Position numbers and translations under genes: made by a program
The notes under the pieces: model-generated
What the model saw: the letters and a program-made list of their open reading frames with translations, nothing else
Databases searched by the model: none
Told to the model about the DNA's origin: nothing
DNA from: Paludibacteraceae bacterium
GTDB taxonomy: Bacteria > Bacteroidota > Bacteroidia > Bacteroidales > Paludibacteraceae
Assembly: GCA_017960065.1 (NCBI GenBank)
Contig: JAGCZK010000131.1
Location: forward strand, 1-12,614
Reading direction: 5' to 3'
Length of the DNA stretch: 12,614 bases
In this document: one piece after another, positions 1 to 5,291 of the stretch
Layout: every line of letters begins with the position of its first letter
Position numbering within the stretch: the first letter of the stretch is position 1

Positions 1-74
1 TTTGGTTGTTTGTTGTATCAGTCTGTCAAAGATCTCTCGCTCGCTCTCGCGACCCCGCTCTCTCAAGCGGGACT
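1..74 (-). promoter_or_regulatory. Probable rRNA operon leader (boxA-like), 16S gene off the left edge
   Basis: Read on the minus strand, this stretch follows two strong promoters. It begins with a hairpin (plus-strand CCCGCT at 54-59 and AGCGGG at 66-71, 6-nt loop), continues with purine/GC-rich GAGCGAG repeats, and then contains TCTTTGACAG (plus 23-32). That resembles the antiterminator boxA (TGCTCTTTAACA in E. coli) and the CTTTGA motif usual ahead of 16S genes in Bacteroidota. No ORF fits. The 16S gene itself is outside the window, so the assignment is inferred from leader and promoter architecture. Confidence 0.7.
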
Positions 75-106
75 GCAAAGGTAACGCCTTTTTTTCATCC
101 ACCAAA
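75..106 (-). promoter_or_regulatory. Bacteroidota-type promoter P2 (proximal, rRNA-like)
   Basis: On the minus strand the -7 element is TACCTTTG (plus 76-83) and the -33 element TTTG (plus 103-106), with a 19-bp spacer. This fits the Bacteroides consensus TTTG-N19-21-TAnnTTTG. The start-proximal sequence after the -7 is GC-rich (CAGTCCCGC), like the discriminators of growth-rate-controlled rRNA promoters. The predicted transcription start is near 72, just ahead of the leader hairpin. Confidence 0.8.
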
Positions 107-178
107 ACTTTTCCAAACTTTTTTTTCAAAATTTTTCCAAGCCCCGGTCGCAAGCTCCCTTGCGTCTCAAAAGCGGGT

Positions 179-211
179 GCAAAGGTAAAGGGTTTTATAT
201 TCCCCTCCAAA
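179..211 (-). promoter_or_regulatory. Bacteroidota-type promoter P1 (distal, rRNA-like)
   Basis: On the minus strand the -7 is TACCTTTG (plus 180-187) and the -33 is TTTG (plus 208-211), with a 20-bp spacer. It is followed by CACCCGCTTTTGAG, nearly the same as the sequence after P2. Both -33 elements sit in TTTGGNGG. P1 and P2 are 104 bp apart and look like a duplicated promoter, both reading off the left edge. Confidence 0.8.
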
Positions 212-213
212 TT

Positions 214-453
214 ATTTCGCAAGTTTTTTTCAGTAAAATCACATTTTCTTTACAACTGCTTGATTCTCAACATAGGCATTTTTCAGCCCAAACGCCCCTT
301 TTCGGACAGAAAGGGCCAGACAAAGTGCGGATGCCGGACAAAACACCACCGCCATTGCGGCCTGCAGCGGTCCGACCAGGCAATGAAACCGGGCTGTTTT
401 TGTAACAAAACCGTAACATTCGGAGTGGGGAAAGGCGTCGGGCAGGAACAAAA
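214..453. other. Non-coding stretch between the rpsO terminator and rRNA promoter P1
   Basis: No convincing gene is present; the short ORFs here have no recognisable composition or start context. The part next to P1 (about 214-260) is A/T-rich with A/T tracts and could act as an UP-like activating region. An inverted repeat CATTGC (353-358) / GCAATG (380-385), with CCTG/CAGG inside it, could fold into a hairpin followed by a short T run at 397-401. I see no tRNA-like or CRISPR-like pattern. Confidence 0.5.
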
Positions 454-477
454 AAAGGGAATCTTGCGATTCCCTTT
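449..477 (-). terminator. Rho-independent terminator of rpsO
   Basis: A perfect 10-bp stem, AAAGGGAATC (454-463) with GATTCCCTTT (468-477), has a 4-nt loop. On the minus strand it is followed by a run of Ts (plus A-run 449-456). It lies 22 bp downstream of the rpsO stop and insulates rpsO from the rRNA promoters further left. A weaker T tract on the other side (475-485) could let it work in both directions. Confidence 0.9.
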
Positions 478-499
478 AAATTTTTGCACGTGATTCCGA

Positions 500-769
500 T
501 TACTTACGGATACCCAGGTCGCGGATAATCGAACGGTAGCGCTCGATGTCACGTTCTTTCAAGAAGTCGAGCAAACGGCGACGTTTGCCAACCAACATTA
601 CCAAAGCACGCTCGGTGCTATAATCTTTCTGATTTGACTTCAAATGCTCAGTCAAATGCGAAATACGGGCGGAGAATAATGCTATCTGGGCCTCAGCTGA
701 GCCAGTATCAGTATTGGACTTTCCGTACTTTGCGAAGATTTCTTCTTTTTGTTCTTTTGTTAATTGCAT
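500..769 (-). CDS. rpsO: 30S ribosomal protein S15
   Basis: An 89-residue protein with the typical S15 length and helical pattern. It starts MQLTKEQKEEIFAKYG and carries the conserved TGSAEAQIALFSARI segment (about residues 22-36), the HLTEHLKSNQKDYSTERAL segment and the RRRLLDFLKE helix, ending in RDLGIRK. S15 binds the central domain of 16S rRNA early in 30S assembly and contributes to subunit bridges. The ATG is preceded by AAAGGATT, and the 5' leader is only about 25 nt, so a large S15 autoregulatory leader is not visible here. The gene is monocistronic, with its own promoter and a strong terminator, and lies directly upstream of a probable rRNA operon in the same orientation. Confidence 0.97.
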   Translation of the reverse strand: MQLTKEQKEEIFAKYGKSNTDTGSAEAQIALFSARISHLTEHLKSNQKDYSTERALVMLVGKRRRLLDFLKERDIERYRSIIRDLGIRK

Positions 770-796
770 AATCCTTTGTTATTTTTGAAAAGGTCG

Positions 797-829
797 GCAA
801 AGATAAGAACTTTTTGGACAACCCGCAAA
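797..829 (-). promoter_or_regulatory. Promoter of rpsO
   Basis: The minus-strand -7 is TATCTTTG (plus 798-805) and the -33 is TTTG (plus 826-829), with a 20-bp spacer. The predicted start is near 794, giving a leader of about 25 nt before the rpsO ATG at 769. It fits the Bacteroidota promoter consensus. Confidence 0.75.
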
Positions 830-869
830 TTTTTACGCAATATTTTACAAAAAGACCTGCAGATTCGGC

Positions 870-1481
870 TTACCACCAATCCACATTTTCGTAATCATAG
901 TTGTAGGGATCCTCGTAATCGGGCGTCTGATCGGGACCGAATTTACGCTTGGGCATGCGTTTCCACTTGAATTTCACCGGTGCGATATAAGCCGACTTGA
1001 CCCGGATGCCGTCGATGGTCGCCGCCTTAAACACCGGCAGGGACTGGATGACGCGCAGTGCCTCTTCGTCTTGCTGAGGCGACAACGACTGGAGAATACG
1101 GAAATTGCAGGGTTGGCCGCACCGGTCAATCACAAACTCGACCAAGACCTGGCCGGTCATCAGAAGTTTGGTCCCGTCCGTATCCACATCTTCGCCATAC
1201 ACTTCAATCGGACGGGTGTTTTGTGCCAGAAACATCGAAAACTCCACCACTCCGCCAGGAAACTCGGCATCCACCAGGTTGGGGGGATAATCGCCGTAGG
1301 TCGCCCCATAAATCGGCGAGTATTCCGTGTCCTCGCAATCCAAATACAAATTGGCATACCGCATGGGGTCGGTTTGCGCATGCGCCAGACAAAGCGGCAA
1401 CACCAACAAAGCGGCCAACAGCCCCAACTTCGGCTGCCGATGCCAAGCCGTACGACGAAAAGCAGGTTTCCGATTCAACAT
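870..1481 (-). CDS. Secreted TonB C-terminal-domain protein (energy-transducer-like, no TonB anchor)
   Basis: A 203-residue protein. The N-terminus is basic (about residues 1-19), followed by a hydrophobic stretch LGLLAALLVLPLCLAHA and a probable signal peptidase I site after Ala35. Residues about 70-90 (DAEFPGGVVEFSMFLAQNTR) and 108-172 (GQVLVEFVIDRCGQPCNFRI..., EEALRVIQSLPVFKAA, APVKFK) match the TonB C-terminal fold widespread in Bacteroidota. The tail (188-203) is rich in Asp, Tyr and Trp. There is no proline-rich spacer, so this is unlikely to be the TonB of an ExbB/ExbD motor. It is more likely a periplasmic or envelope protein that uses the fold for binding. CGQPC (121-125) replaces the usual DGK turn and could form a disulfide. 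The specific role is unknown. A -7-like TACCTTTG lies just upstream (plus 1501-1508). Confidence 0.8.
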   Translation of the reverse strand: MLNRKPAFRRTAWHRQPKLGLLAALLVLPLCLAHAQTDPMRYANLYLDCEDTEYSPIYGATYGDYPPNLVDAEFPGGVVEFSMFLAQNTRPIEVYGEDVDTDGTKLLMTGQVLVEFVIDRCGQPCNFRILQSLSPQQDEEALRVIQSLPVFKAATIDGIRVKSAYIAPVKFKWKRMPKRKFGPDQTPDYEDPYNYDYENVDWW

Positions 1482-1500
1482 AGTGATGATTCAATTTCAA

Positions 1501-1508
1501 CAAAGGTA
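1501..1508 (-). promoter_or_regulatory. -7 element for the TonB-domain gene
   Basis: TACCTTTG on the minus strand matches TAnnTTTG. A clear TTTG -33 at 19-20 bp is missing, so this is a partial match. The predicted start, near 1497, would give a leader of roughly 15 nt before the ATG at 1481. Confidence 0.45.
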
Positions 1509-1707
1509 GGCAAAAAAATCGAACTTTCCTGCTTCGATTCTTCGATTTTTTGATTTTTTAATCACAGAAAGTTGCCGGCAGACATCTACACCTTATTATA
1601 TATAAGGCACACATTATCCACTGTAAGATTCCGGATCCATTTGCCGGCGAATATCAAAAAATACGCATTTTTTTTGCCAAAGCCTTTTGATTTTCAACAA
1701 AATAGCG
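1509..1707. other. Divergent intergenic region with inverted and direct repeats
   Basis: Together with the flanking promoter and leader this is a gene-free stretch of about 360 bp. It contains an inverted repeat CCTTAT (1591-1596) / ATAAGG (1602-1607) with a 5-nt centre, a direct repeat TTGCCGGC (1572-1579 and 1641-1648), and A/T tracts just upstream of the rplM promoter. The first TTGCCGGC lies in an 8-bp palindrome, TGCCGGCA (1573-1580). No ORF or RNA gene is recognisable. The repeats could be operators, but that is only inference. Confidence 0.35.
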
Positions 1708-1715
1708 TAACTTTG
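1686..1715 (+). promoter_or_regulatory. Promoter of the rplM-rpsI-rpsB-tsf operon
   Basis: The -33 TTTG (1686-1689) and the -7 TAACTTTG (1708-1715) are separated by 18 bp. The predicted start is near 1719, giving a leader of about 124 nt before rplM. It is the only convincing promoter upstream of the four plus-strand translation genes. Confidence 0.75.
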
Positions 1716-1743
1716 CAGTCCGATTATTATTCCTTTTTGAATT

Positions 1744-1815
1744 AACCGGCTGACTATCAAATAGTTGAGAATGAATTAGCCTGCATTCCCAATCGGTTTG
1801 AGAGAAAAAAACCGG
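1744..1815 (+). promoter_or_regulatory. Structured ribosomal-protein leader upstream of rplM
   Basis: The leader can form a three-way junction. The closing stem is AACCG (1744-1748) with CGGTT (1794-1798). Inside it are a hairpin ACTAT (1753-1757) / ATAGT (1761-1765) with loop CAA and a hairpin GAATG (1769-1773) / CATTC (1784-1788). The 3' strand of the closing stem can pair instead downstream: CGGTTT (1794-1799) with AAACCG (1809-1814). The two states are mutually exclusive, as expected for an autoregulatory leader. From memory, a candidate L13 leader class has been proposed for Bacteroidia. I have not compared this sequence with that model. Confidence 0.55.
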
Positions 1816-1842
1816 GAGTATTAACGATTAAAAAGAAAAAAA

Positions 1843-2298
1843 GTGAATACGTTAAGTTACAAAACCGTATCTGTAAACAAAGACACGGCTACCAAAGAAT
1901 GGGTCGTTGTTGATGCTACTGACCAAGTTTTGGGTCGTTTGTGTTCGAAAGTGGCCAAATTGGCTCGCGGCAAATACAAACCCAACTTCACCCCGCACGT
2001 GGATTGTGGTGACAATGTGATCATCATCAATGCCGACAAGGTGAAAATGACCGGCAACAAATGGACCGACCGCGTTTATCTGACCTTTACGGGCTATCCC
2101 GGCGGCCAACGCGAAATGAGCCCCAAACGCTTGCAAGCCAAGGGTTCGGAACGTCTGTTCAACAAAGTCCTGAAAGGTATGCTGCCCAAAAACAAACTGG
2201 GCGCCAAACTCCTGGGCAACATCTACATCTATGACGGTGCAGAACACCCGCATCAGGCACAAAATCCCAAAACCATTGACATCAACGCTCTTAAATAA
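1843..2298 (+). CDS. rplM: 50S ribosomal protein L13
   Basis: A 151-residue protein, the usual length for Bacteroidota L13. Conserved blocks are WVVVDATDQVLGRL (about 20-33), ARGKYKPNFTPHVDCGDNVI (41-60), the GYPGGQR loop (84-90) and KGMLPKNKLG (110-119). L13 is an early assembly protein bound to 23S rRNA domain VI. The start is a GTG at 1843, giving NTLSYKTVS after the initiator, which matches the N-terminus typical of the phylum. No ATG fits better. A leader with alternative pairings precedes it, so feedback control by L13 (or S9) is plausible. rpsI follows after 6 bp. Confidence 0.97.
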   Translation: MNTLSYKTVSVNKDTATKEWVVVDATDQVLGRLCSKVAKLARGKYKPNFTPHVDCGDNVIIINADKVKMTGNKWTDRVYLTFTGYPGGQREMSPKRLQAKGSERLFNKVLKGMLPKNKLGAKLLGNIYIYDGAEHPHQAQNPKTIDINALK

Positions 2299-2304
2299 GC
2301 CACT

Positions 2305-2691
2305 ATGGAAGTAATAAATGCATTAGGTAGAAGAAAAGCGGCTGTAGCCCGCGTTTACGTAACCCCGGGCAAGGGCAATATCACCGTTAACAAAAAAGAT
2401 CTGGCGGTTTATTTCCCCTCTGGAATTCTCCAATATATCGTAAAACAACCGTTGACGAAATTGGGCGTTGCTGAAAACTTTGACATCAAAGCCAACCTCG
2501 ACGGAGGCGGTTTCAAAGGTCAGGCAGAAGCCTTGCGTTTGGCCATCGCCCGCGCTTTGGTGAAAATCAACCCCGAAGACAAACCGGCTTTGAAAGCAGA
2601 AGGTTTCATGACTCGCGACCCGCGCGAAGTGGAACGCAAGAAACCGGGTCGTCCCAAAGCACGCAAAAGATTCCAATTCAGCAAACGTTAA
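2305..2691 (+). CDS. rpsI: 30S ribosomal protein S9
   Basis: A 128-residue S9. It starts MEVINALGRRKAAVARVYV and contains the PGKGNITVNKK turn, the GGGFKGQAEALRLAIARAL helix region (about 68-86) and the basic C-terminal tail ending FQFSKR. In this family the final Lys-Arg reaches the ribosomal P site and contacts tRNA. The gene lies 6 bp after rplM, the conserved L13-S9 pair, and is surely cotranscribed. A 149-bp spacer with strong RNA structure separates it from rpsB. Confidence 0.97.
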   Translation: MEVINALGRRKAAVARVYVTPGKGNITVNKKDLAVYFPSGILQYIVKQPLTKLGVAENFDIKANLDGGGFKGQAEALRLAIARALVKINPEDKPALKAEGFMTRDPREVERKKPGRPKARKRFQFSKR

Positions 2692-2704
2692 TATTTGCTT
2701 TTGC

Positions 2705-2788
2705 CGCTGCCCTTACGGGTGGCGTGCGGTTGGATAAGTTTAGTATCTAAATCCAGCGGACTTCCTTCCGCCACAAAAGAGGAGGGAA
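2705..2788 (+). promoter_or_regulatory. Structured intra-operon leader upstream of rpsB
   Basis: The rpsI-rpsB spacer is highly structured. CGCTGCCC (2705-2712) pairs with GGGTGGCG (2717-2724) around a TTAC loop. GTGGCG (2719-2724) can pair instead with CGCCAC (2769-2774). TTTAG/CTAAA forms a small hairpin around 2739-2751. TTCCTTCC (2762-2769) can pair with GGAGGGAA (2781-2788, one G-U), hiding an AGGAGG at 2780-2785. No T run follows the first hairpin, so it is not a standard terminator. No TAnnTTTG promoter is seen. A regulatory leader for S2/EF-Ts is the simplest reading, but no known motif was matched. Confidence 0.4.
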
Positions 2789-2840
2789 CTACCGAAGGAT
2801 TGATTTGACAGAACGTAAACAAAACACATTAAAACCAATT

Positions 2841-3692
2841 ATGGCTAGAACTAATTTTCAAGATTTATTAGAAGCAGGTGTTCACTTCGGACACATGAAA
2901 AGAAAATGGAATCCCGCAATGGCTCCCTACATCTTCATGGAGCACAACGGCATTCACATCATCGATTTGAATAAAACGATTGTTAAGATCGACGAAGCTG
3001 CCGACGCTTTGCAACAAATCGCAAAACAAGGCAAAAAAATCCTCTTCGTGGCTACCAAAAAGCAAGCCAAGGAAATCATCGCCGAGAAGGCTGCTGCCGT
3101 AGGCATGCCCTACATCACCGAACGTTGGGCCGGCGGTATGCTGACCAACTTCACCACCATCCGCAAAGCCGTTAAGAAAATGGCTTCGATTGACAAGATG
3201 GCCAACGAAGGTACGTTCGACAACCTGTCGAAACGCGAAAAACTGCAAATCTCGCGTCAACGCGAAAAACTCGAAAAGAACTTGGGCAGTATCTCTGACC
3301 TGACCCGTCTGCCGGCAGCTTTGTTTGTCGTTGACGTCATGAAAGAGCACATCGCCGTACAAGAAGCCAACCGTTTGGGTATTCCCGTATTCGGTATCGT
3401 TGACACCAACTCTTCTCCGAAAGAAGTGGACTACGTGATTCCGGCAAACGATGACGCTTCGAAATCGATCGAGATCATCATGAACGCTGTATGCAGCGCC
3501 ATCAGCGAAGGCTTGCAGGAACGCAAGGTCGAGAAGGAAAACGAGGCAGGTGAAAAAGAAAGCGCAGCTCCCGCCGAGAAAAAAGGCGGTGCCGGCAAAA
3601 CCGGCCGTGCCCGTATCAAACGTGGCGACGACGCTGCCTTGAACGCCAAAGTGGCTGACAAATACATGAAAGATATTGAAGGGGAGGAGTAA
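2841..3692 (+). CDS. rpsB: 30S ribosomal protein S2
   Basis: A 283-residue S2, starting at the ATG at 2841 (MARTNFQDLLEAGVHFGH), which matches the family N-terminus. An in-frame TTG at 2805 would add 12 non-conserved residues and is rejected. Landmarks are HFGHMKRKWNPAMAPYIF, IHIIDLNKT, LFVATKKQAKEII, ERWAGGMLTNFTTIR, LPAALFVVDV and GIPVFGIVDTNSSP. A low-complexity tail of about 55 residues (Glu, Lys, Ala, Gly) extends past the core fold, as is common in the phylum. S2 is a late-binding 30S protein that tethers S1 and sits near the mRNA exit. The gene is in the operon with tsf, 3 bp before the tsf ATG. Confidence 0.96.
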   Translation: MARTNFQDLLEAGVHFGHMKRKWNPAMAPYIFMEHNGIHIIDLNKTIVKIDEAADALQQIAKQGKKILFVATKKQAKEIIAEKAAAVGMPYITERWAGGMLTNFTTIRKAVKKMASIDKMANEGTFDNLSKREKLQISRQREKLEKNLGSISDLTRLPAALFVVDVMKEHIAVQEANRLGIPVFGIVDTNSSPKEVDYVIPANDDASKSIEIIMNAVCSAISEGLQERKVEKENEAGEKESAAPAEKKGGAGKTGRARIKRGDDAALNAKVADKYMKDIEGEE

Positions 3693-3695
3693 GAC

Positions 3696-4517
3696 ATGGC
3701 AGTAACAATGGCAGAAATCTCCAAGCTGCGCGCTATGACCGGCGCCGGCATGATGGATTGCAAAAACGCACTTACCGAAGCCAACAGCGACTTCGACAAA
3801 GCAATTGAAATCATTCGCAAAAAAGGTCAGGCTATCGCTGCCAAACGTAGCGACCGTCAAGCCGCCGAAGGTTGCGTGCTGGCCGCTGACAAAGACGGCT
3901 TTGCCGCTATCGTCGCCATCAAATGCGAAACGGACTTCGTTGCACAAAACGCCGACTTCATCGCTTTGACCCAAAGCATTTTGGACAGCGCCATGGCTCA
4001 ACAACCGGCGAGCGCCGAAGCGCTTCTGGCCCTGCAAATCAACGGCCGTTCGATTGCCGATCTGATTACCGACCGCAGCGGTATTACCGGTGAAAAGATG
4101 GAACTTGGATACTACGAATTCGTAAAAGGCACCGCCACCGTATCGTACATCCACCCGGGCAACAAGATGGCTTCGATCGTTGCTTTCAACGAAAACCTCG
4201 AACGCCAGGTAGCCCGCAACGTTGCCATGCAGGCCGCTGCCATGAACCCGGTTGCCTTGAACCGCGAATCGGTTCCGGCGAACATCATCGCCACCGAGTT
4301 GGAAATCGGCAAAGAGAAAGCACGCGCTGAAGGCAAGCCCGAAGCCATGTTGGAGAAAATCGCTCAAGGCCGTTTGAACAAGTTCTTCCAAGAATCGACT
4401 TTGATGGAACAGGAACTGATCATGGACAACAAAATCAATGTCGGCCAATACCTGAAATCGAAGTCCGCTTCGTTGGTTGCCACCGATTTCAAACGCGTAT
4501 CGTTGAATCAAGAGTAA
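3696..4517 (+). CDS. tsf: Elongation factor Ts
   Basis: A 273-residue EF-Ts, the GDP/GTP exchange factor for EF-Tu. The N-terminal UBA-like domain (about 1-55) carries the signature LRAMTGAGMMDCKNAL. The TDFVAQNADF motif (about 80-90), whose Asp-Phe disrupts the EF-Tu Mg2+ site, follows in the core. The C-terminal part ends LVATDFKRVSLNQE. It is shorter than the roughly 330-residue Bacteroides form and near Porphyromonas length (recalled, not searched). An unusually good Shine-Dalgarno (AGGAG at 3685-3689, 6 nt before the ATG) lies inside the end of rpsB. A strong terminator follows, closing the operon. Confidence 0.96.
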   Translation: MAVTMAEISKLRAMTGAGMMDCKNALTEANSDFDKAIEIIRKKGQAIAAKRSDRQAAEGCVLAADKDGFAAIVAIKCETDFVAQNADFIALTQSILDSAMAQQPASAEALLALQINGRSIADLITDRSGITGEKMELGYYEFVKGTATVSYIHPGNKMASIVAFNENLERQVARNVAMQAAAMNPVALNRESVPANIIATELEIGKEKARAEGKPEAMLEKIAQGRLNKFFQESTLMEQELIMDNKINVGQYLKSKSASLVATDFKRVSLNQE

Positions 4518-4536
4518 TCCAATACATTTTCCTAAG

Positions 4537-4567
4537 AAAAAAGGCTCCGACACCGGAGCTTTTTTTT
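4537..4567 (+). terminator. Rho-independent terminator after tsf
   Basis: GCTCCG (4544-4549) and CGGAGC (4554-4559) form a stem with an ACAC loop, extended by A/T pairs and followed by eight Ts (4560-4567). It ends the rplM-rpsI-rpsB-tsf operon. Confidence 0.93.
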
Positions 4568-4602
4568 ATGCCATAAATAAAGTGGCTTTCGCCCAAAAAT
4601 CC

Positions 4603-4610
4603 TATCTTTG
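4603..4610 (+). promoter_or_regulatory. -7 element for the small exported-protein gene
   Basis: TATCTTTG fits TAnnTTTG, but no clear -33 TTTG is found 19-20 bp upstream. The predicted start, near 4614, leaves a leader of only about 15 nt before the ATG at 4629. Confidence 0.55.
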
Positions 4611-4628
4611 CAAAAAATACCGCTTATT

Positions 4629-5216
4629 ATGAAAAAGATTTTAATGTTACTCGCTATGGCCGGTATGTCCGTATGGGCATACGCCGCCGATGAAACCGAA
4701 GCCGCCGAAGCCCCGCAACCGGCTCCACAGCCCCAATCTACGGTCGTTCAAAACAATTGGCGATCGGACAATCTCTTGCACCGTGCCGATGACACCTACT
4801 ACTACAACGGACGCACCATGACACGCGACGAAATGGCCGGATTTCTGCAACAAAACTGCCCCGAAGCCTACCACCGCTACAAGGTGTCGAGCCGCCTCCG
4901 CAAGGGCGGTGTCATCAGTTTGAGCGTAGGCGCACCGCTGATGGTTGCCGGATTGATCACCATGGGGGTCGGTGCCTATCAATACGCCTACCAGGCCAAT
5001 ACGGAATACAACTACAACATGATGTGTATCGGCGCTGGCGTGGCCGTTGTCGGCTCGCTGGGAGTGGAAGCCGGTATCCCCTTGCTGATTGTCGGTACGG
5101 TTCGTCGCAACAACGCATACGAGATTTACAACGAGACCTGCGTCAGCCCCCGTACGGCGGCAACCCTGAGCCTGCAAGCAGGCTCTAACGGACTGGGCCT
5201 GGCCCTGACCTTTTAA
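4629..5216 (+). CDS. Small exported/membrane protein of unknown function
   Basis: A 195-residue protein that I do not recognise. The ATG at 4629 gives a clear signal peptide, MKKILMLLAMAGMSVWAYA, with likely cleavage near residues 19-20. An upstream in-frame TTG at 4608 lies inside the promoter and is rejected. After a Pro/Gln/Ala-rich linker (about 24-38) comes a Tyr-rich polar part containing YYYNGRTMTRDEMAGFLQQN. Two glycine-rich hydrophobic segments follow (about 94-116 and 131-156), joined by a Tyr/Asn-rich loop. The end, LSLQAGSNGLGLALTF, resembles a terminal beta strand and may place the protein in the outer membrane or periplasm. It has its own weak promoter after the tsf terminator and shares a terminator with fumarase. 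Function unknown. Confidence 0.8.
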   Translation: MKKILMLLAMAGMSVWAYAADETEAAEAPQPAPQPQSTVVQNNWRSDNLLHRADDTYYYNGRTMTRDEMAGFLQQNCPEAYHRYKVSSRLRKGGVISLSVGAPLMVAGLITMGVGAYQYAYQANTEYNYNMMCIGAGVAVVGSLGVEAGIPLLIVGTVRRNNAYEIYNETCVSPRTAATLSLQAGSNGLGLALTF

Positions 5217-5233
5217 CGACGCTCTGTCCAAGC

Positions 5234-5277
5234 CAAAAAAGAAAATCCCGATGGCACAGCCACCGGGATTTCTTTTA
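5234..5277. terminator. Bidirectional terminator between the exported-protein gene and fumarase
   Basis: AAATCCCG (5243-5250) pairs with CGGGATTT (5264-5271). Inside, TGGC (5252-5255) pairs with GCCA (5259-5262) around an ACA loop. T-rich tracts lie on both sides (5269-5277 on plus; A-run 5235-5246 read on minus), so it can serve both converging genes. Confidence 0.85.
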
Positions 5278-5291
5278 TCATAGAACGAACG

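Noticed and set aside
2..493. A 163-codon open frame on the plus strand at the left edge
   Set aside because: It runs antisense through the tandem promoters, the leader and a terminator; composition is not protein-like.
2868..4553. A 561-codon open frame on the minus strand opposite rpsB and tsf
   Set aside because: It lies exactly opposite two conserved genes, spans their junction and has low-complexity Phe/His/Val-rich composition. It is open because of codon bias in the real genes.
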